Shown: positions 1-12,900 of the stretch, one piece after another | Layout: every line of letters begins with the position of its first letter | Position numbering within the stretch: position 1 is the first letter of the stretch | Source of the DNA: Codonopsis lanceolata | Lineage: Eukaryota > Streptophyta > Magnoliopsida > Asterales > Campanulaceae | Length of the DNA stretch: 64,000 bases | Direction: 5' to 3' | Assembly: GCA_013146195.2 (NCBI GenBank) | Contig: CM028384.1 | Span: 76,666,728-76,730,727 of the forward strand | Translations under genes and position numbers: made by a program | The notes under the pieces: model-generated | What the model saw: the letters and a program-made list of their open reading frames with translations, nothing else | Told to the model about the DNA's origin: nothing | The model's database searches: none

Positions 1-2782
1 AAAGGTCTACCTACTGTGTCCGCCGATCATGACGTGTAGAAAGCTTGTCAACTAGGAAAACTTTCCAAGTCTTCCTTCAAAAGAAAGTCTCAGATTGACA
101 ACAAATGCACTCTTCAACTTCTCGCATACGGGATCTTTCGGGACCTATTACAACCAAGATTTCTGGGAGACAAGTACACACTTGTAGTAGTTGATGACTA
201 CTCTAGATTCACTTGGATTGAAACTATGACATCTAAAGATGAAACGTATGATCTAGCCATCGCATCTTTAGAAGACTTCAAACTCAAAAGTCAAGACATT
301 TGTGACATAAGATCGATAACGGCACCGAATTCAAAAACAATGGTGTAGAAAAGTACCGCGATGACAATGGATCGCCACAACTTCTCTCACGCATTCTCAA
401 CAAAATGGTGTAGTGAACCAAGAACAACACCGATTGAAGCAAATTAGAACAATGCCGCGTATTAAACTTCCGAAGTATTTCTCAAGCGTATAGCCAAAAC
501 CGCTTGCTTTATTACTGCATTAGATCCTCGTAAACAAGTTTCATAATAAAACTCCATATGAAATATGGAGAGGAAGATCCCCAAACATAGATTTCTTAAA
601 ATCTTCTATCAGAATGTTTTATCTTTATATAACTAGTAACATGAGGAAAATTTGATGCAAAATCGATTTAAGGAATTTTTCTCGTATTCCAAACATTCAA
701 AAGCATTTCAGCATTTTCAAGAATCTAACTTAAAAATCTTAGAATCTGTGCATGTTTCTTTTGATGAATATGACTTGTTAGAGCCTAGAATGGTTCAACG
801 TTGCTAATGATTCTATAATGATGAGACAGGTACAAATACAACATCTACTTCCACCCTTATCAGAAAACAACAGCTGAACCCACTCAATACCGATAATCAT
901 TCACCAGAGATGACCTCTACCGATACCGATAACAACTCGTCTGCTGACCCCGAACCCATCTCTTCTGCTTTTACCCCAAGCACCTTTACAGATCTCATCC
1001 TTCTTGTTCACCAAAATGAAAGTTTCAAGACTCTATTTCTTCTCGAACTCATTTTGTGAATCTCCTTCTCAACCAACCTGCACTCTTAAGGGAAGAATCC
1101 ACTGTATGATCTTCCTCCAACCGTTATTGAAGCAAGAGATCATCCCATTTCTCAAATCATTGGTGATCTCAACTCAGAGTTCGCATTTGAGAAATAAGGT
1201 TCGAGAAGAAACTTTGTTTGCTTATGCATTTGTATCGAACTCGAACCAAAGAAGATTGATGAAGCTATCGAAGATCATAATCGATTGAAGCTATGCAAGA
1301 AGAGTTGAACCGCTTTGAAAGATGTAAGGTGTGGAGCTTAGTTCAAAGACCGACTCGATCATCCACTATCGGCACCAAGTGGGTTTTCGTAAATAAAAGA
1401 GATGAAGATGGAAATGTCACCGTAAACAAAGCTAGATTGGTTGCTCGTGGCTACCTGTGAAGAAGGAATAGACTTTGATGAAACTTTTGCCCCCCGTTGC
1501 TAGACTAGAAGCACCGATCTTTCTAGCCTATGCCTCGCTCATGGACTTCAAAGTGTATCGATGGATGTTAAGAGTGCCTTTCTGAATGGTGATCTTCAAG
1601 AAACTGTATACGTGAAAACCTCCGTGATTTGTCATCTCGCAACCGATCACGCCTACCGACTCAAGAAAGCTCTCTACTCTCCAAGCAAGCTCCTAGAGCC
1701 TGGTATGAAACTCTATCCAAGTTCTTAATTGAACAAGGATTCGTGAGAGGAAGAATCGACACTACTTTATTCATCCTCAAGCACAAAGGCCATTCTCTTC
1801 TCGTACAAATCTATGTGGATCGACATCATCTTTGGATCAACTAACCAAAGCCTATGTAAAAGATTCGAGAAGCTCATGCAAAGCAAGTTCGAGATGAGCA
1901 TGATGGGTGAACTTACCTATTTTCTGGGATCAGCAGATACAAACGGACTTCGAGGGCCGGAATCTTCATCACCAAACCAAATATGCAAAGGAACTAATCA
2001 AGAAGTTTGGTCTTGATTCACCCAAAGGATTTGAAACTCCAATGTCTACCGCGCCATCTTGACAAAGATGAGAAGTGAAAGCAAGAGAACGAACTGACCA
2101 AGTGCCGAGGAATCATAGGTTCACTTCTTTACCTTCTTCGCTAGTAGACCCGACATTATGTTTGATGTTTGTGTTTGTGCTAGATTTCGTGCAGTATCCA
2201 AAGGAGTCACATTTGCTTCTTTGCCGCCAAACGTATCATCGATATGTTTCAAAAACAACAAATCTAGGCATTCGGTATTCAAAATCCAACAACTTCAATC
2301 TAGTTGATACTCGGATGCAGATTATGCGACTTTTGCAGAAGCAAAGTGAGCGAGTAAGAAGCACCGATTGGGACTTGTCAATTTCTTGGAAAGGAGACTG
2401 CCTCATGGTCTTGCAAGAAACAAGGATCGGCTGGCAAACTCAACCACGTAAGGATACATTGTCGCAAGCAAATGTTGCATTTGCTCTCAATCTGCATGGA
2501 TGAAGCAACAACTAGTGGACTACAACATCAAGATCGAAACCGGCCCGGATCATGTGTGACAACACATCGCCTATCTCGCCTCCAAAAATCCAATGATGCA
2601 TTCAAAGACAAAGCACATTGATATTAGTTATCACTTTCAAAGATCATGTGGAAAGAGGTAACATCGGCGGAATATGTTCCAATCGAGCATCAATTAGCGG
2701 TACATTCTCACAAAACCCTTTGGATGCCACCAGGTTTGCTTATTTAAGGAGAAATCTTGGTATGATTGATCCTACTGCTTAA
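1..2782 (+). pseudogene. Ty1/copia pol remnant (copia-1), 5' end outside window
   Basis: Decayed polyprotein of a copia retrotransposon. In order: the end of the GAG-pre-integrase region (ACQLGKLSKSSF near 45-85), integrase core (VVDDYSRFTWIE near 187-222), the conserved RT entry WIEAMQEEL (about 1283-1310), RT with GTKWVFVNKRDEDGNV (about 1370-1420) and VARLEA (about 1495-1515), and RNase H to the stop at 2780-2782 (GMIDPTA just before it). The RT catalytic box is broken: at about 1815-1830 an extra base splits the YVDD motif so the frame reads YVDRHH. Many further frameshifts and stops mean no working protein. The best relatives are Sirevirus-like copia elements, judged by the extra 3' frame that follows. 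Upstream gag and the 5' LTR lie outside the window. Confidence 0.9.
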
Positions 2783-3146
2783 GGTTAATATTTTGTTAAT
2801 GTTTCTTTCATACCGGTAGACTTGTTTTAAGACTAATCGGAAGACGTAAGTTCTCCTTTACCGGAAGACTTAAAGGTTAGTATTCTTACTAAGTCTATTT
2901 TTTTGCTAAAGAGGTTTCTAAAGCAATAAAGGGGGTCAAGGACAAAATTTGGTACTTAAGAAAATATCTTAAGTTCCCGCTTTTTCAGCTAAAATTCTCT
3001 CGCCTTTAAATAGTCCTTGAACCGTCATTTGCAAACTTTACGAAACCCTTTGAACAAAAATCTTTCTCTCTCTCTCTCTCTCTCTCTCTGAGTAACTACT
3101 TTCTGCAAATTCAAGTTCTTCTTGTTTCTTCTTCTCATCATCAACA
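2783..3146 (+). promoter_or_regulatory. Putative internal promoter and leader of the copia-1 envelope-like frame
   Basis: Between the pol stop and the envelope-like ATG lies a stretch that looks like a plant core promoter: a TATA-like tttaaatag at 3005-3013, a pyrimidine tract of CT repeats at 3064-3089, then an A-rich context before the ATG at 3147. Motifs of the form accggaagac and accggtagac recur at 2810-2875 and return in the 3' LTR. Promoter function is inference. Confidence 0.4.
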
Positions 3147-6141
3147 ATGGTACGCTTCTCTCTACTCTACTCGTAATTTTCTATGTACTATTCTGCATTT
3201 CATTATCAACCTAAAATCGTTTTGGAATTCAAACGGTCATTTTTCGAGTTTATACAGTGATTCGCCATTGTTGTTCTTACAAACTTGAATTCTAACAGTC
3301 GTTTTTATGTATATTCATTGTTTATTCTTATGAAAACTTCTGTTATGCATTTCTCGAGTGTGGTTTCTCTAAACATTCTAGGGTTTCAAGTTTTTGCTTC
3401 GAAAATTTCAATTATTTTAGAAAACTTTGAAATTCCTACTTGTTTAGATGTCTAGATGAAAAGCCCTAATTTTTATTTTGTTTTTCTTTCAGGCAAGAAC
3501 TTCAAAATCAAAGCGCGACAATGGAAGGCTTTTAACCTCGAAATGACATTCCTCCCGATTCGAACATCAACCTTCCAGATACCCCACCTATCCCGCTCTC
3601 ATGACATTATTGTCGCTTTGGACCCGAAGCTATATATTCCGGCATGTGCATTGACCTTCACCAATCAACTCTATACCGCTGCCGGCCAAAGCTTGCGAGG
3701 ATATGGACGCCTCGGGATTCTCGCCCTCTTCTCGCCTCAACGACAAAACTACAAGATCTTCCCGGAAGAAGAATTTTATCAAAGAATGGAGCTCATGAAC
3801 AAGACCGCTTCTTCGTGGTGGATTCGAGGCCGCCCCATCTCTCGCCACCGCTAAATCAATTTCCACCATCATCGGCGTGCATTACTTGGAGCTCTTTTCA
3901 GAACCGTGGCCGAGGCATTACATGCCCAGGAAGCCATGAGGGAGTAGACACCCTCCAGGGAGCCACAAGGGAAAATGCTCCAAATTTGTTCCCTCGACGC
4001 CTATCGCACTACCATCTTCTAGACAAGTGGCTCCTTATTCAAGAGTGGAGCTCATGACATGTTTACGGCCAACAAATCAAATTGACCAAGGTCAGATTCC
4101 TCCAACTACGTCTCAACCGGGGCTCATCATTTTCGACGAGCTAAAGCAGTGGGTGGAGAAAGCTAAGAACAACCCCACTTGCAAACGCCCCTTCGTCAGA
4201 CTGATCAATGCCCTTTTGAGGGATGATGCAAATGTCAACTCTTCTTTGAAAGAAGATGAGTTGTTTACAGTGGCCAAGGACAAGCAACTCACAACCTCGT
4301 TTTTCAAGAAATACACCGAATACGAGAACAAGCGCCGGATGCGAGAAAGGTCACCGCCGGCTCTCTTGACAAAGTGGCCAAGCCTGCACCTATCTTGGTC
4401 ACCCGCTTCAACATGGAAGCACATGAAGCGGCGAGCAGGACCTACAAAAAGGCCTTTGCAAAATTTGACGATCAAGTGGCCGCGAACCTCCATCAAAAGG
4501 CCAAAGACCTAGCTGATGAGGCAGAGCAGCTGCTAAGATCCAAAATGGCAGCCAAGGGCAAAGCCAAGAAAACAAGGCCGAAGTGGCAACTCCAACTGAA
4601 GAGGAGCAGGCCAAATGGATCAGAAAGGAGATGAAGGAAGGCCAAAATAAGAAGGCACCAGGCCAATCCAGCAATTCCTCTCCTCCATCTACCCAAGCTA
4701 AGCCATCCTCTCAGCCTCCTACCCAATCCAGCCAACCACCTTCACCATCTCCCCGCACCCACTCCCAAACCAAAACGAAGGAAACTTCAGAAACCTTTGA
4801 AGACCAGCCACCCCAGCCCCCTCCAACCTCTACCGATGAAGCAGCTGAGTCTCCTATTCAGCCGCTGAGGAAGAAAAGGAGAGCTACCGGTCCCCAACCC
4901 TCTACCGCCAGCCAACCAACTACCACTACCGACGCCCAACCCTTACCTGTCAACGCTTCATCTATATCATCTACCGACGCCCAACCAACTACCGACGCCC
5001 AAACCTTACCTATCAACCCTTCATCTATTCCTCCTGAATCATCTACTCAGAGGAATTCACCACCTCCGGAGGAGTCTATCCCTCAGGAGGAGCCAGCCAG
5101 AACCCCATCTCCTCCTCCTCCCTCACCTTTCAACTACTCACCTGACCCATCTACCCCTTCCTCACCTCACCAATCCCATCCAACTTCATCAACCACACCA
5201 CGCCCATTAGACCCCGCCGCCGCTAAGTTCTCTTCGAACTTTCGTCCGTAGCAGATCTCTTCATCCCTACTCATCAACCTCCTCAACCTTCCCTTCAAAA
5301 ACCAAAATCCCTCTTCTACCCTGCCCCTTCTTTCTGGTTCTCTACCGAACCCATTCCCCAATCCTCTCACATCGTGAAAATTTCGACACCGATATGGAAT
5401 TGATTCCCACCAACCCCTCCTCCACCTTCCCCTATAACCATATCCTCTTCCACCAAAACCATACCAACCCAAGACTCATCCTCTCTCGCCTCCGAACTCC
5501 CTCTCCAACCCCATCAGCTCGCAGACTCGCCTCCGCCGACACCATTCACATTGGCCAAGCATCTACTTTCCATCACCGCCCAATGATGAAGTTTTGTCCC
5601 TACCTGATGCCATCTACCAATGGCTAGCGAGCTCACAAGCATATCTACCGCTACCGAAGTAGCCATCGCTGCAGCCAAGGCCAACGACCGGATCGCCACT
5701 AATCTTCGACAATTTCAAGAGGATGTCTCGACTCGCTTTTGGACGATGCGGACGACTTCACCGATGTCAAGATCAACATCGGCTCAACGAGATGAAGGTT
5801 GCCGATCATAGGCTCCATTTTCTACGAGTTATTCCACGCCATCACTCTCCATCTCGCCACGGCCATCCTCCCATTCGAACTCAACAACCTCGCCGCAACT
5901 CGCCACGATATAATGAATGCCAACCGTGATCGTGATCCGCCATCACGAGGAGAAGCAAATGAGGTCTATCAACGTAATGCCGATGGAAGAGAAACCGCCT
6001 TCGTGAAGAATCGACTATCGCTCGCTCCACCGCACCTCCGACCGATGCGATGACGAATACCAACGAAGAATGGAAGAGCTAGAGCGAGAAAGAAGAGATA
6101 AGGAGGTCGCAGACAAAGGCAAAGGGAAAAGACCTTGGTAG
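3147..6141 (+). pseudogene. Envelope-like third reading frame of copia-1, with apparent intron
   Basis: Decayed extra ORF downstream of pol, as found in Sirevirus-type copia elements. The ATG (3147-3149) is followed at once by a GT donor. A matching acceptor (ttctttcag) ends at 3492 and the frame goes on as ARTSKSKRDNG, so a 343-bp intron would leave the ATG alone in its exon. The frame is then broken. Recognisable blocks are a helical segment (FDELKQWVEKAKNN at about 4130-4170), a lysine/glutamate-rich coiled-coil-like part (4374-4640), a long proline/serine/threonine-rich tract (4640-5250) and a C-terminal helical part with FYELFHAITL near 5820-5850, ending KGKGKRPW at about 6118-6141. A related copy lies at 62328-64000. 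The molecular role of these proteins is not established. Confidence 0.7.
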
Positions 6142-6536
6142 CTTATGTATCTTTTCTTCCCTTTCCTTTGTATTTATCTTATTTTTGAAAACTCGTTGAA
6201 TGTAAACATCTTGTTTATAAATACGATGATTACTTGCTTTCTCAAAAATTATATTGTTTAAATTCTTGTCGCTTTATTATTTATCTAATTAGAATTTAAA
6301 CATTCAGCTTTAAATTTATTTAAACCGGCCGCTAATCTGTGTCGTTTCTTTGACTCTCTTATTCTTGTATGCACTTAGATTAGTCCCTTGCATTTGAGGT
6401 GTTATTCTGCTTAATAGAGGCATGTCTTCCGATTACTTAATATATAAAACTTTCTAAGACATGTTATTATCTATCAAATAGTTTGTTTTAAAGCCCTCAT
6501 TTGTAGTAATGATGACCGATATAAATAGGAGGAGAT
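6142..6536 (+). other. copia-1 3' untranslated stretch and polypurine tract
   Basis: Non-coding, AT-rich. It ends in a purine run (aggaggaga, about 6527-6535) just before the TGTT start of the LTR, the expected place for the polypurine tract that primes plus-strand DNA synthesis. No gene seen. Confidence 0.6.
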
Positions 6537-7786
6537 TGTTGATTCTTATGTTAAATTTATATCCGATCAAGACATTACATTAGTTTTATACTTCTGGCTA
6601 ATCGGGTGATCGATTAGCGTGGCAACCGTGTATAGAACTTTGCCTTGTATAGTTTTTGTAGGACTTTTCGTGTTCACGGAAGACTCCTTCTCGCCTTCAC
6701 CGAAGACCTCGCTCAAAGCTTAAGATCGGTAGACCTCGTGTCCACCGATTCGCTTCTACGTGTCCTCTCCAAAGAAGCTAACTGATTAATTCAAACTTAT
6801 TCCTATATTATTTGAATTAATCCAAGTCATTCCCCGACATGTCAAGCCGCCGAAAGCAACTTTCCGAAAAGCAGAAGACTTTTCGTCTGAGCGAACAAAT
6901 GAAAGCGTAAAAGCTGCATCTGCCCCTATTTTCGCTACATCTCTCGATCCGACAACCAAATCGCCCACCTTTTGAAGATCTCGTAAATGATTATCTCGCT
7001 CTAGATAATCTGGAAGACGAAAATCCTTGATCGACAAATTCCCATGCATTTAATGCATTTATGAATAGAGTCGTTGAAGTCTTCGCCCTCTCCAACGGAT
7101 TCTTTTGAAATGCACTGCTATTAATACCGCCATTGAAGACTGGAACAAAGAGACAAGCATGTAATCAATCGAACACTTAAAGAATTGCTCAAACTTCATA
7201 ACTCCAAGTCTTTCACTGCATTCAATAGATCCTTAAATCTAGAAGTCCTCGCCAACAACAAGAAGTCGCTCATCAACATTTATTGCTTTATTCTTCTTGT
7301 TGTTAACTTCCATTAACTATACTTCGCATCTAATTAAATATCTTGTATTTACGATATTTAATTCCTTAGACCCAAACAAGTCAATATTTTTACACGATCC
7401 ATTAGGGATATTCTTTGTAATTGATCTAAGTGGAAAACATAGTGCACAATTTAAATCCAAGGTTGATCGCCTGGTGGTGGACTAGCACTCATTATAGTGT
7501 GAACCATCCCAAAATACTTGTGTTATTTCCCACTGTCTGCCTATTACTTGAACTGCTCGGTTTCATTGTTTATATTATCCATTTCACAGAGAACTAAGTA
7601 AGTAACTGTAAAAGGTCTACCTAGTCCTTATCGGCATCTCGAACAATTTTCTTGAAGGTCTTCCGCTACTTGATTCTTTTCATAGATTGCAAGTAACTTT
7701 CAAGGAACTTACTTAAAAGTTTTTAAAGTGTTTATAAGCTATTCAACCCCCCTTCTAGCTTATTATTGTGCTCTTTGGGACCCACA
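6537..7786 (+). repeat. 3' LTR of copia-1
   Basis: Starts TGTTGATTCTTATG right after the purine tract and ends CCCACA at 7786, where - strand gypsy integrase sequence begins abruptly. About 1.25 kb. The last part (ctattcaaccccccttctag) is typical of the end of plant copia LTRs. It holds several copies of an (a/c)ccg(a/gt)agac motif at 6675-6750. The 5' LTR is not in the window, so the borders are inferred from the TG...CA ends, the tract and the junction. Confidence 0.7.
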
Positions 7787-10720
7787 GGTGACAACTGCAT
7801 ATTTGTACTTGCCTTGTGCGAGTGGAAACGGTTCGATCAGGTCAATCCCCCACATGTCGAAGGGCCAGGCCGCAACGACTGGGGTTTGCGTGGTGGAGGG
7901 AAGTCTCAGTATGTCCGCGTATCTTTGGCACTTGTCACATTCACGAACGTATTTCTCGCATATCTTCCGAGGGTTATCCAAGAGTATCGCTCGCGTAATA
8001 CCCTTTTCGCTAGAGCTGGTGCCCGGATGGCCGCCGCATTTCCCTCATGTACTTCATACAGACACCTTCAAGCACTCGGGGCACGCAACGGAGCATTGGT
8101 CTGACCTTAGATCGCTTGTACAGAATTCCCCCTACTATCGAGTACCGACAGTTCGGCTTCGATCGGTGGTGGCCTTGACCTTGTCTCAAGGGCAGATCCC
8201 TTGCTCGATGTAGTCCTTGTAATCGTCAATCCAGCTTCTGGTCGTTGGCTCAATGTCCATTACCACTGGTCTATCGATAGCCGGAGTATCTAGGTGCTCG
8301 ACCATTACTGAAGGATTTAACAGCGATAGGCTTTCCTCAGCGATCTTAGACAAATAATCGCCAGATGTTGTTCGCCTCGTCAATTTCGATTATTTCCCAA
8401 AATTTGAAATTTTTCAAAATTCCTTTGACAAGCTCGCAGTATTTGACTAGTGTGGGGTGATGCACCATGTATCCCCTTGGACTTGGTTTACAACCAGTTG
8501 TGAATCCGAGTACACTGTGATCATGTCTATTCCCATGTCCGCTGCTAATTCGAGGCCTCGCAATTATCGGCCAGACTGCAACGTTGTTGGAGGCGGGAAT
8601 TTGAACCGTAATGCTAATTCGACTCAGTAACTTGGTCGGAGCTATGAGAAGGATGCCAGCTCCGCTCCCAACTTTGCTCGCTGCTCCATCAACATATAAA
8701 TCCCAACAAGAGGCGGGGTGTGGTTGTTCTTGCCCTGCTCGCTTTGATCATTGGGTTTCGTGCTCTTCTTGCTGAGTGAAGCTTGTTTCTACCAAAAAAT
8801 CAGCCAGTGCTTGGGCCTTGATTGCTCGCTCGACGTAGTCTATGTGGAATTCAAGTGAGCTCTATCGCCCAAGCATAGCCGCTCGACGAGTCGCTTGTGA
8901 AGAATCTTGCGTAGTGGTGCATCTGTATACTATGATTACATGTGTAAAAATAAGCCCTTAATTTCCGGCTATAACAAGCTTAATAAGCTAATTTTTCGCA
9001 TTAAAATAACGACCCTCAACAGACGAGGGCTTTGGATACATAGTACAAGCTTTTGAATGTCTAATTCTTCCCTAACTAAAACAATGCCACCTGGTCATGG
9101 CCGCTAAATATACGTATAAAGGTTCACCGGCACAAGATGGCTGAGTAGGGAGGTTTGCCCAAATATTCCCTCGAGCCGCTGCTAGGGCTTTGGTGCATTC
9201 AAGCATTCCACTCGAATCCTTTGTTGCCGCAGCAGATTTTGAAGAACAGAGACACTTCTCCGCCGACCGGAGATGAAGCGGCCAAGGGCAATGATTCTAC
9301 CGCTCGCCGTTGTATGTGTTTGATGCAGTAAGGCTGCTCCATGTCGCGCAGAGCCTGGATCTTCTCCGGGTTTGCTTCGATGCCGCGTTGGTTAACCATA
9401 AACCCGAGGAATTTTCCTGCCCGCACCCCAAAGGCGCATTTGCCCGGATTCAGCTTCATGTTATGTCTTCGTAAATTGGCAAATGTTTCGCTAAGTCAAG
9501 AGTGTGGTCGCGCCTTTGGTTTTGATGACCATGTCATCTATGTATGCTTCCATGTTCCTCCCGATGTGAGCCAAAGACCTTATTAACCATGCGTTGATAA
9601 GTTGCCCTTGCATTCTTTAGCCCAAACGACATCATTTTGTAGCAAGATAGGCCCCCGCCGCCTCTAAGGTCGTTTTTGCTTTGTCTTGCTCTGCTCATCC
9701 CGACTGGTGATACCTCGAGTATGCATCCAGAAGCTAAGCATCTCGAACCGGCGATGGAGTCCACGAGCATGTCTATTCGAGCGGGTATTTTTCAGCTTTG
9801 TTGAGGTTTGTGAAGTCAACACACATCCGCCATTTGTCGTTGGCTTTCCCCGACCATCACTACGCTTGCTAGCCAGTCGGGTATTGTATTTCCTCGATGA
9901 TATTTGCCTTAAGCTTTTCGACTCGCCCTGATGGCTGCGCTCCTCAGGGAGTATTGCCTTGGGCGCTGTTGGATGGGTCGAAACGTTGGATCAACATTCA
10001 GGTCATGGCGTGCAACGCCTCACCGATCCTCAGATATCTTCGATACCAAGCAAATATATCCCATCTTTTTTAGTAGTTCGATCGCCTTTTCCCTGCATCG
10101 TGAGGCGGTGGCCTTCCGATTTTGATTTCTCTCGCCGGGTAGGAGGGATTGATGATGATTTCTTCCAGCGCCTTCAAAGTTGAATATCGGGTTCATCCCG
10201 CACTTGCAGGTATCCATCTCAATATCTTGCGACTTTGGGCGCTTTTGTCTTACGCCTGGAATGAGCTGATGGGATGGGCTTGCACCTGCCTGCCCGTGTC
10301 CATTGGGTCCTTTGCTTCCTTCGCTCGATCTCTATGCGGTTTATGGAGGTGGGAACTGCCGTAGTGTCGGGTACCTCTTTTTTCGAGGTTGTCCTGTCGG
10401 GAATGTCCACGATCGGGCCTTTTTCTTTTGGGAGTCTCTGACATACTCCCACATTGCCCGAGGTTTGCTATTCAAGATACCCACTCCATCTTCTCGTGTA
10501 AAATTTTGCCTTTGGTGAGGTATCGGCGACCATTTGAAATTTGGCCATGGAGCGCCTGGATGCAATTGTTGCGATTTGAGGTCGATCACCGTGAAAGTGA
10601 TCATCTCGGGGTTTGTGCCTGTGCCTCCCATGGAAACCTCAAGTTCGATGGTCCCTTTACGCCCACTTGGTGGTTAGTGAACCCTTCCTTTCCAAGGTAG
10701 GGCTTTAGCCAGGGCATCTC
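7787..10720 (-). pseudogene. Tat-like Ty3/gypsy pol remnant (gypsy-1), antisense
   Basis: Decayed pol read on the - strand, so the order runs right to left. Protease end and linker (EDGVGILNSKP, about 10460-10500), RT start (RIDMLVDSIAG near 9740-9770), RT core (YKMMSFGLKNARATYQRM, about 9590-9650), catalytic YIDD (about 9533-9544, followed by MVIKTK), RT thumb (KCAFGVRAGKFLGFMV, about 9390-9440), RNase H end (GEYMVHHPTLVKYCELVKG-like, about 8420-8480; YLSKIAEESL, about 8320-8350), then the integrase zinc-binding part and core start (VRECDKCQRYA and WGIDLI, 7840-7950). Frames shift repeatedly. The integrase stops at 7787 where the copia-1 LTR begins, so the rest must lie left of copia-1. Confidence 0.88.
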
Positions 10721-12120
10721 GCTAACTCTAACTCTTTCAAGCAGAATAGTACATGATATCTCTCGCACGCACCAAGATCGAGCGTAACTCGTGGACTTGC
10801 CATTCGCTTACTGCACAGAGATGACCGGTGGTTGTTCTAAGCAAGAGGGGTGCTTGCTAGCTCACCGCGGGTAAAAAGATGTTGGGCTCCCGCCATGCAC
10901 GGGAGAGTTTATCGCCTGGAGAGTGAGTATATGTGTTTCCCGCCTGTGTTGATGGAAGCTCTTCTCGGATCATGTTGACCACTCGAATTTGAGGGGCACG
11001 GCCGCTTCTTCCTCTTGAGGTCTGTCTTTGTCTCGTCATTATCCGCATTGTTCCCTGCCGCCTCGGTTTTTCTTAAAGCGGTTTAATTTGCCCGCTTATG
11101 AGTTTTTGTATTCGTATCTCGCTTTCAAGATTACGCATTCTCTCAGAAGGTGTCCGGTGCCATGATGGTAGTCGCAAGACTTGTTGGGATCCCTAGTATG
11201 GGCGAGCTCTGGATCAAGAGATATGGACCGGCAGCATCTCCCACTTGGAGCATGATTTCTTCCCGCGTTGTGTTCAGCGGGGTAAACTGTGCTTCTCTAA
11301 ATAGCCTTTGCCCGGGAGTGGATGATCTCCTCTCCTGCCTCGGCGAATCCCCTCCGGTCCTGGTCACCGGCGTGGCCGAGCCGTCCTGGCCTTGTCCTTG
11401 TTTTTATTTTTGTCCGTCCGAGCGCCTCTGCTGAACAAAATAGGTGGGAACTTGCTAGCTCACCTTGGAGGCTCCCTGTTCATAGCTAACATTGTTTTAA
11501 GTGGCCCTCGCTCTCATGATGTTTAGATAACGTAAAGTACTCGTGGTCACCTTGTCGCGGTCACTTGGTCGAGCATCTCTTCGAACCTCTTCAAATAGCT
11601 TCCATATGACTCATGCTCACCTTGCTTGATTTTAGCGAGATCGAATCGGTTTTTAGGTGTTGGTCCAGCAGTGCCAAATTCTTCTAGGAATCTCTCCCTT
11701 AACACTTCCCAACCGCCGATGGATCCACCTGAACCCTCCCCGCCCATGCTTGTGCTTTCACCGAAGGCCCCCTCAAATGCTCGTGCATTTTTAGGGCTTC
11801 AATATCCGCCACCATTCGAATGCGGCCTCGAATGATCTCGAGCCAGCCACTTGCCCGCCTGCCTTCCCAAGTATTTCTCAAATTGTGGGAATATGATACC
11901 TTGAGCGGGTGGTGCATTCTCGATTTCAGGGTGTGAAAGGGCTTCCTTCCAATGGCTTGATGGAACCATAGTTGCTTGGCCACACCAAAGTTAGCCATCT
12001 GCTTTTGCCATGTCGCTTCATAGCTTCCATGCGCCTGACAGCGCCAAAGATCTAGCGAATGCCCGATGAACGGGCATGATCTCGATCGATGTTCGTGTGA
12101 GGCCTGGGTAAGGCCCAAGA
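10721..12120 (-). pseudogene. gypsy-1 gag remnant, antisense
   Basis: The clearest part is 11547-11747 (- strand), with FLEEFGTAGPTPKNRFDLAKIKQ and ESYGSYLKRFEEML-type sequence, the retrotransposon gag core of Tat/gypsy elements (residues about 17-60 of that stretch). Sequence on both sides gives only short frames. It lies upstream of the protease and pol remnants in the correct order. No intact zinc knuckle was found. Not functional. Confidence 0.75.
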
Positions 12121-12900
12121 AGAAGCTTCCATCTCCTTGTCTACTCGCCGCTCACGTTTAGGCCCTAATGCCTCTTTCTGCGAAGTTCGCGAGCTCTGAT
12201 CGTGACTTTCACCGCGGGCATAGTAATTTTGCCCGCCGCGCTGTGTGAAAAATTGTGGCGGCTATATTCGCTCTCCGTCTGGTCATCTGCCGCTTACCTC
12301 TTCAACCTTTTCTCGACTCATGCGACAATGACAAGACGCTTGCTTGGAGCAGCGGATCTTTGTGCGAGGCCCGGCCATCACCAACGCGGGACACCGAGAG
12401 TTAATTCCAAATCACCACCTGAATCGGCATGGCCCAAGGCAAGTAGTTTGAAGTTTGTACATCTTGTTATAATAGTCTGCTTGACTTGAGAGAGTACGGC
12501 CTGTTGTCCGTGGGCTTGGCGGGGCGGATTCACGGATCGCCATGGCCATTCTCCTTGACGATTCAATTGTGTCCCGAGATCATGCTCTGCACCGAGCCGC
12601 CATTGATGATTTCCTTCGCATCACGTTGGTCGGCACGGTTTTGACTAGCATGTTGAGATGGTCGCTTCTTCCACATGTGGCACGCCCTTCCCGTAAGCCG
12701 CTTGCCATGCAGCAATCTTCTTGCTTCAGTCCGAACCCCTGGGTGCTTGGGGAAGGTCACGGCCAACCTTGCTTCATGGCTTGCTTTTAAGTCATGTGTT
12801 TGTCGTTCTTATCACCATTGCAATCGTGGTTAAGAAATTTGCGCCGTAAAACTTGAAAAAGGTGGGAGGTTGATGTTTCCAAAGAACGGAACCAAACCGA
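12121..12900 (-). other. gypsy-1 5' leader with degenerate primer-binding site
   Basis: No convincing coding sequence. On the - strand, tttggttccgttctttgg (about 12877-12895) resembles the TTTGGCGCCGTCTGTGG primer-binding region of Tat elements with several changes, and sits just inside a CCACA end at 12901. This places the LTR/leader border. Confidence 0.45.

Noticed and set aside
1..30. Start of window resembles 7614-7640 (aaaggtctaccta), possible 5' LTR end
   Set aside because: The match is about 13 bases; the following sequence is in-frame GAG-pre-integrase coding, not leader or primer site.
4113..4735. Minus-strand frames with hydrophobic segments opposite the envelope-like frame
   Set aside because: Composition is the complement of the Lys/Glu/Pro-rich + strand frame; no homologous motif.
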